From the NCBI GenBank assembly GCA_017399555.1, contig JAFQBW010000035.1, positions 24,795 to 88,794 of the forward strand: DNA of 64,000 nt. The letters run 5' to 3'. The notes beneath the pieces were generated by a model, which made no database searches, had not been told where the DNA came from, and saw nothing but the letters and a program-made list of their open reading frames with translations. The DNA comes from Methanocorpusculum sp. (GTDB lineage Archaea; Halobacteriota; Methanomicrobia; Methanomicrobiales; Methanocorpusculaceae). Positions 7,884-17,110 of the stretch are shown one piece after another. The position numbers and the translations under genes are program-made. Within the stretch, counting starts at the first letter, position 1. Every line of letters starts with the position of its first letter.

Positions 7884-8363
7884 ATGAAAAAATTCCTCGG
7901 CAATATTGAGCGGGCGCTTGGTATCTGGTATCCTGATCCGGAGGACTCTCCGGACGATACCAACCCCGCTGTTGTTACCGCTTTTCGCATGTATGTGGAA
8001 AACCGTCTCGGCAGTGCCTACTCCTGTGCTTCCCGCGAAGACCGGAAACTCGGCGAGCCAGATGTAATTGCTCTGCGCAATGCTGACGAAAAACGGTTTG
8101 ATATAGTCACCTGCTACCGCAGTCAGATGTTTGTAGGCGCTGACGGCGAAGCATACCTTCCCTGGACAACCGAGGAAACCTATAAAAAACTCTGTGCATG
8201 GGAAAAAGAGGAAGGATACCCGGTGTACGTGGTAATCGGTCTCCACGGATATGCGGATGTGCCGAAGTTTGTTTTCTGCGTCCCATTGGCAGACGCGGCA
8301 ATTGATTTGAAAAAAAGTGTGCTCTCCCGTTTTGAAAAGAAGAAGGGAGAACCGCTCTTATAA
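7884..8363 (+). CDS. Conserved-looking hypothetical protein, possible nuclease-like fold
   Basis: 159 residues, starting at the base after the glutamine synthetase stop, so translationally linked to it. It is soluble, with an Arg/Lys-rich start. The order GEPDVIAL, FDIVTCYRSQ and later VYVVIGLHG resembles the strand pattern of restriction-endonuclease-like folds, but the full D-(D/E)xK set is not convincing. I do not recognise the family. Its 3' end overlaps the end of the convergent GNAT gene by six bases. Confidence 0.6.
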   Translation: MKKFLGNIERALGIWYPDPEDSPDDTNPAVVTAFRMYVENRLGSAYSCASREDRKLGEPDVIALRNADEKRFDIVTCYRSQMFVGADGEAYLPWTTEETYKKLCAWEKEEGYPVYVVIGLHGYADVPKFVFCVPLADAAIDLKKSVLSRFEKKKGEPLL

Positions 8364-8801
8364 CGTTTTTTCCAGAACCAGACGCGGGATGTCCGGATAG
8401 AAGTAGTTTTCCCGGATTTCTTTCTGAACGAATCCGATTTTTGCATAGAAAGACCGTGCGGCAGAGTTTTCCAGCGCAACGGTTACATGAACCGATGTTA
8501 CCCCGCGGCTCTTCATGCGGGAGAAGAGTTCTGCCGTCAGCTGTGTTCCGCACTCCTTTCTCTGGTGACCTGGGCAGACACCAATGCGGATGAGTTTTCC
8601 TCTCGCGGCATCTTCGAGATGAACGCCCCCTAAAATATATCCGATAATATCTCCGTCCATCTCCGCTACCAGAAACAGATCGCCGAACAGCTCCTGAATA
8701 TGGCGGAAGAGAATCGGACCCCCCATCCCGGAAAACATCGGGGCATCAAGCTCACACAGAACAGGATAGTCACTGTCTTGGAAATTCCGGATGGTAATCA
8801 T
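8358..8801 (-). CDS. GNAT-family N-acetyltransferase (RimI-like)
   Basis: 147 residues. Motif A is at about 72-90 (IRIGVCPGHQRKECGTQL, with an R/Q-x-x-G-x pattern in which E-C stands in place of G-I/V), then VTVALENSAARSFYAKIGF at about 104-122, which is motif B typical of RimI-type enzymes. The change in the acetyl-CoA loop (RKECGT) is mild. Substrate unknown; RimI-like members acetylate protein N-termini. It is alone on the minus strand and diverges from the PRC-barrel gene across 115 bases. Confidence 0.8.
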   Translation of the reverse strand: MITIRNFQDSDYPVLCELDAPMFSGMGGPILFRHIQELFGDLFLVAEMDGDIIGYILGGVHLEDAARGKLIRIGVCPGHQRKECGTQLTAELFSRMKSRGVTSVHVTVALENSAARSFYAKIGFVQKEIRENYFYPDIPRLVLEKTL

Positions 8802-8916
8802 ATATAGTATATCTATTTGTTCTCCCTCCTGTTAACATGTTTGTATTCTTGCGCAGTGAGTAAGAGATCCTAATGGGAAATTTATTTATATCTGAAGTTG
8901 AAAATGAATCAGTATA

Positions 8917-9189
8917 ATGACCTGGCAGATTTCCCAGCTTTTCGGCATGAACGTTTACTCTGATAAGGCGGTTTATCTGGGTAAAGTAGAAGACGTTGTC
9001 TTAGACGTCACCAATAAGAAAGTCAGCGGTCTGGCTCTCACCAATGTCAACCGTGATGTTATTGATACCAAAAACTATTCCGGTGTAATCATTCCTTACC
9101 GCATTGTAAAGGAAGTTGGAGATATTATCATCATACGCCACATCCCCGGGGCATTCAAAACCGCGGAAGACCAGATTTCTTCGGAGTAA
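8917..9189 (+). CDS. PRC-barrel domain protein
   Basis: 90 residues, one PRC-barrel: start WQISQLFGMNVYSDKAVYLGKVEDVVLD, then a second strand set ending in IPYRIVKEVGDIIII. Archaeal stand-alone PRC-barrel proteins of this size are common; roles proposed include RNA processing and, in haloarchaea and relatives, cell division (CdpB-type). Which applies here cannot be read. A TTTATTTATAT box at about 8880-8890 is a good TATA candidate. The Thg1 gene begins three bases after its stop. Confidence 0.8.
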   Translation: MTWQISQLFGMNVYSDKAVYLGKVEDVVLDVTNKKVSGLALTNVNRDVIDTKNYSGVIIPYRIVKEVGDIIIIRHIPGAFKTAEDQISSE

Positions 9190-9191
9190 AT

Positions 9192-9938
9192 TTGTCCTGC
9201 GAAATGAAAGACCGGGAGATTTTTTCCCGTCTTGCAACCACTCTGCCGTGTGTTCTGCGCCTGGACGGCAGAGCATTTCATACGGTTACGTCTGCGTATG
9301 AAAAACCGTTCGATGAAAACTTTTCCGCCTGTTTTGTAAAAACCGCTGAGTCTCTGTTTTCTGCAAGCGGTCTTTCTCCTGACTTTGTCTATACGTTTTC
9401 GGATGAAATCAGTATCTTCCTGCAAAAGCCGGTGTTTGACTGCCGGGTGGAAAAACTGGTCTCCGTTGCCGCAGCACACGCGGCCTCGGCATTTACGCTT
9501 TTTTCCAACGCAGAACAGCCGGTTTCGTTTGATGCGCGGGTAATTCCCATTTCCAAAGACCAGCTTCCCGCATACCTTGCCTGGCGGCAGGCAGAAGCAT
9601 GGAGAAATCACATAAACGGCTACTGCCAGAAGCTGTTGACAGACAGCAGTATGACCTCCACTCAGGCTCAGCGAAAACTTGACGGAATGAACGCCGGCGC
9701 TTTGCATGAGCTGGCGTTTGAAAACGGCATCAATCTCGCGGCAACCCCTGCCTGGCAGCGGCGCGGAATTGCGGTGTATCGCGGAACAGTTGAGAAGATG
9801 GGATACAATCCAAAGACAGGCGAGTCCAAACCGGTTACCAGAAATATTGCGGTAACTGACTATGAACTTCCGCTGTTCAAGACACCAAACGGACAAAAAT
9901 GGGTGATGGAGAAAGTTACATCCCCCACAGATATTTAA
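9192..9938 (+). CDS. thg1: tRNA-His guanylyltransferase (Thg1-like)
   Basis: 248 residues. LRLDGRAFH (D25) and YTFSDEISIF (D71, E72) are the metal-binding acidic positions of the Thg1 family, which adds nucleotides in the 3'-5' direction; archaeal forms act in tRNA 5'-end repair or on tRNA-His. AWRQAEAWRNHINGYC (about 135) is the conserved HINNLYN-type helix. The TTG at 9192 has GGAG five bases before it; the ATG at 9204 is an alternative without a good RBS. Probably one transcript with the PRC-barrel gene. Confidence 0.85.
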   Translation: MSCEMKDREIFSRLATTLPCVLRLDGRAFHTVTSAYEKPFDENFSACFVKTAESLFSASGLSPDFVYTFSDEISIFLQKPVFDCRVEKLVSVAAAHAASAFTLFSNAEQPVSFDARVIPISKDQLPAYLAWRQAEAWRNHINGYCQKLLTDSSMTSTQAQRKLDGMNAGALHELAFENGINLAATPAWQRRGIAVYRGTVEKMGYNPKTGESKPVTRNIAVTDYELPLFKTPNGQKWVMEKVTSPTDI

Positions 9939-9966
9939 TGCTTCAAGGCAAAGGTAATAGATAATT

Positions 9967-11151
9967 ATGGCGGCTCGTACACTCATTCTCAGCGTTGACC
10001 GGGATGACGATGTTGGATATAAGGCAGGAGTGGAAACTCCGGCGATTGGCCGCGAAGCATGTCTTGATGCAGCAGTAAAGCTGGGGACTGCCGACCCGGA
10101 GGACTCGGATACCAATGCAATCTTCCAGGCAATCAAGACCTATGATGACCTGCTTGCAAAAGGAGAGGATGTTGAAGTTGCCGTAATCTCCGGCAATCAC
10201 TTAAACATGCTGGAAGGCGACCGGAGAATCGCGCACCTTTTAGAAGAGGTCATCCAGAAGACGGGTGTTACTGAATGTATCTTAATCTCTGACGGTGCAG
10301 AGGATGAGTATATTCTCCCCATTGTGCAGTCGCACATGAAAGTGGCAGGTATTGTCCGCGTTGTCATCAAACAGCTTCCAAACATCGAAGGAACATACTA
10401 TATCATCAAGAAGCTGTTAAACGATCCGAAGATTGCCCGGACCTTCCTTGTCCCGCTCGGCGGAGTTCTCCTCCTTGGAGCACTTGCGGCATTGTTCCTT
10501 CCGGGAATTTCTGCGCTGCTTGCAGTCCTTGCCGTGGTTGGTCTGTATCTTCTGTTCAAGGGATTCGATCTGGATGAATATATCGGAATGTTCTACCATG
10601 GAGTGGTGGACTCGCTCAAAAGCGGCAGAATGTCTGTTATCTCCTATCTTGGAGCAGGCATTCTGGTAGTTGCCGGTATCATTTCCGGTCTGATGAGTAT
10701 CGTCACCTACTACCCGAACACCGGTGATGTCGGATTCCTGTACAACGGCATGACCTTCCTGTTCGGCTCTCTCATCTGGTTTGTCTTAGCAGCTATGGTT
10801 GCCGTTGTCGGAAAGATTATTGATTCCGTGCAGAACAACTTCGAGAGTGTGTACCGTCTGTTTGTACTCCCGTTCTTTATCACTGCAATCGCCCTTCTTG
10901 GATACGGATTCCTGATTTACTTCCTGTCCATCTCTCCGCTTGAACCCTTCCCATTCAACTCGACCGAAGGAGTTGTTGCGATAATCAGCATGACCTTAGG
11001 CGGCCTTGCCGTAGCCCTGCTTGGAATTTACACCCGCCCGGTGTTCCAGCGCAAGATGGAGGCACGCCGTCTGGAAAAGCAGCAGCGTGCGGCAGAGGAC
11101 GCAGAGAAAGTAAAGAACGGAAAGCCGGTCTATCACAAAGTCAAGTACTGA
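9967..11151 (+). CDS. DUF373 family membrane protein
   Basis: 394 residues. The N-terminal cytoplasmic domain (1 to about 150) starts with TLILSVDRDDDVGYKAGV, the hallmark of archaeal DUF373 proteins, and includes GNHLN and ISDGAEDEYI. From about 155 to 355 there are several membrane helices (about six or seven), then a charged tail of about 40 residues with a Lys/Arg/Glu helix. The function of the family is unknown. It begins 28 bases after thg1 and stands before a run of small membrane proteins. Confidence 0.85.
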   Translation: MAARTLILSVDRDDDVGYKAGVETPAIGREACLDAAVKLGTADPEDSDTNAIFQAIKTYDDLLAKGEDVEVAVISGNHLNMLEGDRRIAHLLEEVIQKTGVTECILISDGAEDEYILPIVQSHMKVAGIVRVVIKQLPNIEGTYYIIKKLLNDPKIARTFLVPLGGVLLLGALAALFLPGISALLAVLAVVGLYLLFKGFDLDEYIGMFYHGVVDSLKSGRMSVISYLGAGILVVAGIISGLMSIVTYYPNTGDVGFLYNGMTFLFGSLIWFVLAAMVAVVGKIIDSVQNNFESVYRLFVLPFFITAIALLGYGFLIYFLSISPLEPFPFNSTEGVVAIISMTLGGLAVALLGIYTRPVFQRKMEARRLEKQQRAAEDAEKVKNGKPVYHKVKY

Positions 11152-11278
11152 CTGTTCTTTGGAACAAACATCCTTTTTTTCGAAAATCAGCAGACATTAT
11201 TGCCCAATTCTGTCAAATAGACAGAGAGGTATTTATACTATTAACAGAAATAGTTTAATATCACAAAGGTGATATAAC

Positions 11279-11860
11279 ATGTCTATTGGAATTGGAGACA
11301 ATCTTGGCAAATCCTTTGGATTCGCAAAAGACAGCCTGGTCGGCAAGTGGCTGAACTGGCTTCTTCTTATCATCGTAACCGTCATCCCAATCGTAAACTT
11401 CATCGGACTGGGAACCTATCTGAAAATCTTCCGCGGTCAGAAGCCGGAAGTTGAAGGCATTGGAAAATCCTTCGTTGACGGTCTGCTTGTTTTCATCATC
11501 GCAGTCATCTACATGATTATCCCGGCAATCGTCGGTGCAATTCTCGGATTCCTCGGAGCTGTCGGTGCAATTATCGCCGCAATCGTTGGATTCATCTTCA
11601 TGCTCCTCTTAATCCCGGCAGTCATCGGATTTGCAAAGGGCGGATTCGGTGCAGCATTTGCATTCGGTGACCACTTCGCAAAGATCGGCAAGATTGGATG
11701 GGTTCAGTACATCTTAGCAGTCTTAGTTATCGCAGTCGTTGCAGCAGTCGTCGGATTTGTCTGCGGAATCATCCCAATCGTCGGCTGGATTCTTGGATTA
11801 ATCGTTGCACCATTCCTTGCAATCATGGTTTCCAAGTACAGTGCAAACCTTCTTGCATAA
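11279..11860 (+). CDS. DUF4013-type membrane protein
   Basis: 193 residues with about five membrane helices and many Gly, Ala, Val and Ile. The start IGIGDNLGKSFGFAKDSL and the later FADGLLV-like piece (here FVDGLLVFII) fit DUF4013 proteins of methanogens, whose function is unknown. AAGGTGAT at 11266-11273 is the RBS. A GTATTTATACTATT box (11230-11243) upstream can serve as the promoter. No polar active-site cluster is visible. Confidence 0.7.
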   Translation: MSIGIGDNLGKSFGFAKDSLVGKWLNWLLLIIVTVIPIVNFIGLGTYLKIFRGQKPEVEGIGKSFVDGLLVFIIAVIYMIIPAIVGAILGFLGAVGAIIAAIVGFIFMLLLIPAVIGFAKGGFGAAFAFGDHFAKIGKIGWVQYILAVLVIAVVAAVVGFVCGIIPIVGWILGLIVAPFLAIMVSKYSANLLA

Positions 11861-11962
11861 ACAACCAACCAATCTCTTTTTTTTATATTACAACCTGCTA
11901 AAACGGCTCTTATATAATCTCAGATATGAGACTGTCTCAATTCAAAGAAAAAAGAGATGAGG

Positions 11963-12262
11963 TTAGATACTGAAGAAAAGAAGCATAATGCCCAGCAGTC
12001 CGACAACGAACACGACAAGGAGAAGCCAGACTGCAAGACCAATAATTCCTAAAACAAGACCTGCGATAGCAAGCTCCCGTATTCCCTGCTTGTTTTTCAT
12101 GCAGAGTGCCGCAAAGACAATTGCAAGAATCGAAAATATAAATGATAAACCGGTAGAGAATGCAACAATACCAAGAATTCCTAAAACCAATGCGGCAATG
12201 GATAAGCCTTTGTTAAAAGTATCATATTCTTCTGTCATAGTATAAGCATAGTTTGGATTCAC
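11963..12262 (-). CDS. Small two- or three-helix membrane protein (DUF4190-like)
   Basis: 99 residues. A polar N-terminus of about 18 residues is followed by GLSIAALVLGILGI, a second helix, and LAIAGLVLGIIGL; this repeated A-x-x-LG-x-x-G pattern is typical of DUF4190. Function unknown. A start at the ATG nine codons in (before TEEYD) is possible. It lies alone on the minus strand between two plus-strand membrane protein genes. Confidence 0.65.
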   Translation of the reverse strand: MNPNYAYTMTEEYDTFNKGLSIAALVLGILGIVAFSTGLSFIFSILAIVFAALCMKNKQGIRELAIAGLVLGIIGLAVWLLLVVFVVGLLGIMLLFFSI

Positions 12263-12328
12263 ATAAATATATACTGCCCATACATTCCCAGAGAATTTAT
12301 CTGTGAAGATGACATATAATTCACTATT

Positions 12329-12601
12329 ATGGCAGAGAACAATCTTACCACATCCTGGGGAAAGCCGGTTACCGGAGAGAAAAGCACTTTCATCGCACTC
12401 CTTTTAAGTTTCTTCTTACCGGGAGTTGGAATTATCTATGCAGGAAGAGTTGGACTTGGCGTTGTTATCCTTATACTGACCGTTCTTCTCGCAGCAGTTT
12501 TTGTCGGAATCATCTTCTGGATTTACGGCATGTACAAGGCATACAAGATGTGTGTTGAAAACAACCGTATCTGGGCTGACTATCTTGCATCCCGTGCATA
12601 A
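12329..12601 (+). CDS. TM2-like small membrane protein
   Basis: 90 residues. After about 20 polar residues come two membrane helices: FIALLLSFFLPGVGIIYAG (about 21-39) and a second from about 44 to 66, joined by a short turn with GRVGLG, then a tail with YKAYKMCVENN. The LSFFLPGVGIIYAG piece is the signature of TM2-domain-like proteins. Function unknown. The start codon is the last part of the 16-mer also seen at the glutamine synthetase start, so the mRNA is probably leaderless. Confidence 0.75.
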   Translation: MAENNLTTSWGKPVTGEKSTFIALLLSFFLPGVGIIYAGRVGLGVVILILTVLLAAVFVGIIFWIYGMYKAYKMCVENNRIWADYLASRA

Positions 12602-12736
12602 CCGACGGGAAACCGCCGTATCTTTTTTCCCATCAGGGAGTGAGAAGGAAATTCATGCTCCCTACTATTAAATCGCAGGACAACCAATACTATACCTATT
12701 ACTGATAAGTCTGCATCCTTCCTGGAGAGTAAGAAT

Positions 12737-15700
12737 ATGGTCTATCGAATCTTTGTAGAAAAAAAGCCTGAACTTGCAAACGAAGCAGCCGCGCTGAAGA
12801 ACGAACTCAGTACCCTGCTCGGCATCAGAAACCTTGAGTCGGTGCGCATCATAAACCGCTACGATGTCGAAAATATCGAGGAGGAACTCTTCTCCTACGC
12901 AAAGAAAACAGTCTTTTCCGAGCCGCAGCTGGATATCATCTATGATGCCGTTGACGCAGAAGCAGGAGAGAGAATCTTTGCCATCGAAGCCCTTCCCGGA
13001 CAGTTCGACCAGAGAGCAGCCTCTGCTGCCGAGTGTATCCAGCTCATCAGCCAGAAGGAACGCCCGACCGTCAAGACCGCCAAAGTCTATATCCTGAAAG
13101 GAGACCTCTCCGAAGAGGACTTTGCCGCAGTCAAGACCTATCTCATCAACCCGGTAGAAAGCCGCGAGGCCTCCTTAAGCCTGCCGGAGACCTTAGCCGC
13201 CTGCTATGTCAAGCCGGAAGCGGTGGAAATTATCGACGGATTCACCGGACTTGATGCCGAAGGACTTGCCGCATTCATCAAAGAGCGCGGCCTGGCGATG
13301 GATTTAGCAGACATCACATTCTGTCAGAGTTACTTCAAAGAGACCGGAAGAAACCCGACGATTACGGAAATCAGGATGATTGATACGTACTGGTCGGACC
13401 ACTGCAGACACACCACGTTCTTAACCGAAATTGACAGCATCAAGACCGAAAGCCCGGTTTTACAGCAGGCATTCGATGAGTATCTGGCTGTCAGAAAGGA
13501 GCTGAACCGCACCAAGCCGGTTTCCTTAATGGATATGGGAACGCTTGCCGCGAAATATCTCCGGGCAAACGGACAGCTCGACAAGCTTGATGAATCTGAC
13601 GAAATCAATGCCTGCACGGTAAAGATTACCGTAACCGTGGACGGCAAAGACGAGGACTGGCTCTTACTCTTCAAGAACGAAACCCACAACCACCCAACCG
13701 AAATCGAGCCGTTCGGCGGAGCGGCAACCTGTGTGGGAGGTGCTATCCGCGACCCGTTATCCGGCAGAGCCTATGTCTATGCGGCTATGCGTCTGACCGG
13801 TTCAGGAAACCCGCTGACGCCCATTGCAGAAACTCTCCCGGGCAAGCTTCCGCAGAGAAAGATTGCCGCAACCGCTGCCGCCGGCTACAGTTCCTACGGA
13901 AACCAGATTGGTCTGGCAACCGGAATCGTGGATGAAATCTACCACGAGGGATACATCGCCAAACACATGGAGTTAGGAGCAGTCATTGGAGCCGCCCCGG
14001 CCGCAAATGTCCGCCGCGAGACTCCTGCCGCAGGCGATGTAGTAATTCTTCTTGGAGGCAGAACCGGACGCGACGGATGCGGAGGCGCAACAGGTTCATC
14101 CAAGTCCCACACAGCATCCTCGATTGAGACCTGCGGCTCCGAGGTCCAGAAAGGAAATGCGCCGGAGGAGCGCAAAATCCAGCGTCTCTTCAGAAACCCG
14201 GCGGCATCCACGAAGATTAAACGCTGTAATGACTTTGGAGCAGGCGGAGTTTCCGTTGCTATCGGAGAACTTGCAGACGGCTTAGACATTGATTTAAACG
14301 CTGTTCCAAAGAAGTATGACGGCTTAGACGGAACCGAGCTTGCCATCAGCGAGTCCCAGGAGAGAATGGCGGTGGTTGTTGAGGAGAAGGATGCCGCAGC
14401 ATTCATCGAGCTTGCAAAAACCGAGAACCTCGAGGCAACGATTGTCGCCCGCGTTACCGCTGAGCCGCAGCTTGTTATGCGCTGGAACGGCGATAAGATT
14501 GTAGACATCTCCCGCGAGTTCTTAAACTCCAACGGTGCGGCCAAGCACACGGATATCGAGATGGCAGTCCCGGCCCCCTTCCTCCGTGAAGTTTCCGGCG
14601 GCTTTGCCGAGAATCTGGAAAAGATTGTAACCGACATCAACGCCTGTTCCCGCAGAGGTCTTTCCGAGCGCTTCGATTCGACCATCGGTGCCGGAACAGT
14701 TCTGATGCCGTTTGGCGGAAAGTATCAGCAGACGCCGGTTCAGGCGATGGTGAACAAAATCTCCGTGGAGAAGGGAGACACCGACGACTGTTCACTGATG
14801 GCATGGGGATACAACCCATACATTGCAGAGAAGAGTCCGTTCCACGCATCCTATCTCGCGGTGGTGGAAAGCGTATCCAAACTTGTGGCTACCGGGGCAG
14901 AGTTCTCTGATGTGTACCTTTCCCTGCAGGAGTTCTTCGAGAAACTCGGAACCAATCCGCTCCGGTGGGGTAAGCCTGCGGCAGCGCTTCTTGGCGCATT
15001 CAAGGCCCAGATGGGACTTGGCATCGGCGCTATCGGCGGCAAGGACTCGATGAGCGGTTCGTTTGAACAGCTCGATGTCCCGCCGACCTTGGTCTCCTTT
15101 GCGGTCACCACCGAAAAGATTGGAAACATCATCTCCAACGACCTGAAAGGCGCAGGCCACAAGCTCTGCTGGATTCGCCCGGAGTATGATGCAGAGAATC
15201 TGCCGACCGCAGAGTCTTTGAAGGCAGTCTTTGCAGAAGTCACCCGTCTCATGCGGGAAGGAAAGGTTCTCTCCTGCAGTACGCCGGCATACGGCGGTGT
15301 CGCAGAAGCAGTCTTTAAGGCGGCCATTGGAAACGGCATTGGTGTCTCCTTCGAAAACGTCAGCACAGCAGACCTCTTCGGCTACGCATACGGTTCCTTC
15401 ATCTTAGAGATGGAAGAAGGCGAAGCCGGTGTTGTTATCGGAGAGACCACTGCCGAGCAGGTATTTACCCTCGGCGGCGAAAGAGTATCTCTTCCGGCAC
15501 TGCAGGAAGCATACGAGGCAGTCTTGGAGCCGGTCTACCCCTGCAACATCAAGCAGGGAGGAGAGGAAATCGCCCCGATTTCCTACACCGAGAGAAACAC
15601 TGCCCGCCCGAAGGTTAGAACCAACACGCCGAGAGTGTTAATTCCGGTCTTCCCGGGAACGAACTGCGAGTACGACAGTGCAAAGGCCGTTGCCCGTGCC

Positions 15701-16429
15701 GGCGCTGTTCCGGAGATTTTCATCATCAACAACTTAACGGCAGAAGGCATTGCTGAGTCTGCAGAGAAGTTCGCAGAGGCGGTTGCCCGCTCGCAGGCAA
15801 TCTTTATTCCAGGAGGATTCTCCGGCGGAGATGAACCGGACGGCTCGGGTAAGTTCATTACGGCATTCTTCAGAAACGAAACGATTAAGAATGCGGTCCA
15901 CGACCTCTTAAAGAACCGCGACGGTCTGATGTGCGGTATCTGCAACGGATTCCAGGCATTAATCAAGCTCGGCCTTGTCCCGTACGGGGAAATCCGCGAC
16001 ACAGACGAGAACTCGCCGACCTTAACCTTCAACACCATCGGCCGTCACCAGTCGAGAATCGTCAGAGTGCGTGCGGCATCGGTTAAGTCCCCGTGGCTTT
16101 CAAAGGTAAATGTCGGCGATGTGTTTGCCGTCCCGATTTCCCACGGTGAGGGAAGATTCCTCGCAAACGATGCAGTCGTTGCCGACCTCATCAAAAACGG
16201 TCAGGTCTTAACCCAGTATGTGGACCTCGAAAACAACCCGACCTCTGACATCCACTTCAACCCGAACAACTCGGTTCTCGCAATCGAGGGAATCACCTCC
16301 CCGGACGGCAGAGTTCTTGGAAAGATGGGACACGCAGAGCGTATCGGAAACGGACTCTACAAGAATGTGGATGACGAGTTCGAGATGGGTCTCTTCGAGT
16401 CCCTTGTTGCGTATTTCAGTGAAGACTGA
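12737..16429 (+). CDS. purL: Phosphoribosylformylglycinamidine synthase, fused PurL-PurQ, long form
   Basis: 1230 residues, with the synthetase and the glutaminase in one chain. It makes FGAM from FGAR, ATP and glutamine in purine synthesis. Visible landmarks: SYFKETGRNPTITEIRMID and DHCRHTTF (about 200-225), NETHNHPTEIEPFGGAATC (about 314-332), two AIRS-type halves, and a C-terminal class I glutaminase from about residue 965 (PVFPGTNCEYD, catalytic Cys in CGICNGFQ, His in SHGEGRF). Most archaea have separate PurL, PurQ and PurS. This length and start fit the clade II fused type known mainly from Firmicutes and Bacteroidetes, which points to gene transfer. TATA-like bases lie upstream (12662-12735). 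Confidence 0.93.
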   Translation: MVYRIFVEKKPELANEAAALKNELSTLLGIRNLESVRIINRYDVENIEEELFSYAKKTVFSEPQLDIIYDAVDAEAGERIFAIEALPGQFDQRAASAAECIQLISQKERPTVKTAKVYILKGDLSEEDFAAVKTYLINPVESREASLSLPETLAACYVKPEAVEIIDGFTGLDAEGLAAFIKERGLAMDLADITFCQSYFKETGRNPTITEIRMIDTYWSDHCRHTTFLTEIDSIKTESPVLQQAFDEYLAVRKELNRTKPVSLMDMGTLAAKYLRANGQLDKLDESDEINACTVKITVTVDGKDEDWLLLFKNETHNHPTEIEPFGGAATCVGGAIRDPLSGRAYVYAAMRLTGSGNPLTPIAETLPGKLPQRKIAATAAAGYSSYGNQIGLATGIVDEIYHEGYIAKHMELGAVIGAAPAANVRRETPAAGDVVILLGGRTGRDGCGGATGSSKSHTASSIETCGSEVQKGNAPEERKIQRLFRNPAASTKIKRCNDFGAGGVSVAIGELADGLDIDLNAVPKKYDGLDGTELAISESQERMAVVVEEKDAAAFIELAKTENLEATIVARVTAEPQLVMRWNGDKIVDISREFLNSNGAAKHTDIEMAVPAPFLREVSGGFAENLEKIVTDINACSRRGLSERFDSTIGAGTVLMPFGGKYQQTPVQAMVNKISVEKGDTDDCSLMAWGYNPYIAEKSPFHASYLAVVESVSKLVATGAEFSDVYLSLQEFFEKLGTNPLRWGKPAAALLGAFKAQMGLGIGAIGGKDSMSGSFEQLDVPPTLVSFAVTTEKIGNIISNDLKGAGHKLCWIRPEYDAENLPTAESLKAVFAEVTRLMREGKVLSCSTPAYGGVAEAVFKAAIGNGIGVSFENVSTADLFGYAYGSFILEMEEGEAGVVIGETTAEQVFTLGGERVSLPALQEAYEAVLEPVYPCNIKQGGEEIAPISYTERNTARPKVRTNTPRVLIPVFPGTNCEYDSAKAVARAGAVPEIFIINNLTAEGIAESAEKFAEAVARSQAIFIPGGFSGGDEPDGSGKFITAFFRNETIKNAVHDLLKNRDGLMCGICNGFQALIKLGLVPYGEIRDTDENSPTLTFNTIGRHQSRIVRVRAASVKSPWLSKVNVGDVFAVPISHGEGRFLANDAVVADLIKNGQVLTQYVDLENNPTSDIHFNPNNSVLAIEGITSPDGRVLGKMGHAERIGNGLYKNVDDEFEMGLFESLVAYFSED

Positions 16430-16487
16430 GATACAGAATCAACACCTTTTTAAAGTTAAAAGTAGAATTATCTAAAGCACTTAGTGC

Positions 16488-16559
16488 GGGCCAGTAGATC
16501 AGTGGTAGATCGCTACATTGGCATTGTAGAGGCCGCGGATTCAATTTCCGCCTGGTCCA
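16488..16559 (+). tRNA. tRNA-Ala (GGC anticodon)
   Basis: A 72-base cloverleaf. The acceptor stem GGGCCAG pairs with CTGGTCC and includes the G3-U70 pair that defines alanine tRNAs; the discriminator base is A. The D arm is GATC/GATC, the anticodon stem CTACA/TGTAG encloses loop TTGGCAT with anticodon GGC, and the T arm GCGGA/TCCGC encloses TTCAATT. CCA is not encoded. No intron. A T-rich TATA candidate TTTTTAAAG lies about 40 bases upstream, and a small hairpin GCAC-TTA-GTGC (16477-16487) touches the 5' end. Confidence 0.95.
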
Positions 16560-16620
16560 CTGTTTTTTCGAGTTTCAGTAAATCCAAAACTATTCGTTCT
16601 TCCGCGTCACACAATATTCT

Positions 16621-17109
16621 ATGTTTCGCCCGATGAGAATAAAACAGCAGCTCTCAGACGAAGAGACCATCTCTGTTCTGGAAAACGGATCATCCGGAGT
16701 TCTCGCTCTTTCCGGAGACGAGGGATATCCGTATGCTGTCCCGTTAAGCTATGTCTATCACAACTCCCGGCTGATTTTCCACGGGGCACTGACCGGACAC
16801 AAAATTGACGCCATAAAAAACTGCAGTAAAGCATCGTTTTGTGTAGTGGAAAAAGACGAAGTCATCCCGGATGAATACACCACGTACTTTAGAAGCGTAA
16901 TCGCCTTTGGGAAAATGCATATCCTCGACCGCGAAGAAGCACGCGAGGCGGCACGCATCCTTGGCGCAAAATACCGTCCCGGCTTTGCCGAAGAACTTGC
17001 CGCAACCGTCGAGCGCAATCTGGACAAGATGCACATCTTCGTTCTCGACATTGAACATCTGACAGGAAAAGAAGCAATCGAACTCGTCAGGGCGAAAAAA
17101 GAACACTGA
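16621..17109 (+). CDS. FMN-binding split-barrel protein (pyridoxamine 5'-phosphate oxidase family, NimA-like)
   Basis: 162 residues. GVLALSGDEGYPYAVPLSYVYHNSRLIFHGA (about 26-56) is the flavin-binding strand pattern of the NimA-like branch, followed by KIDAIKNCSKASFCVVEKDEV. Related proteins bind FMN or F420 and reduce nitro compounds or other substrates; the real substrate is unknown. The ATPase gene starts two bases after its stop, so they form an operon. ATG at 16633 (second Met) is a possible alternative start. Confidence 0.85.
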   Translation: MFRPMRIKQQLSDEETISVLENGSSGVLALSGDEGYPYAVPLSYVYHNSRLIFHGALTGHKIDAIKNCSKASFCVVEKDEVIPDEYTTYFRSVIAFGKMHILDREEAREAARILGAKYRPGFAEELAATVERNLDKMHIFVLDIEHLTGKEAIELVRAKKEH

Positions 17110-17110
17110 A

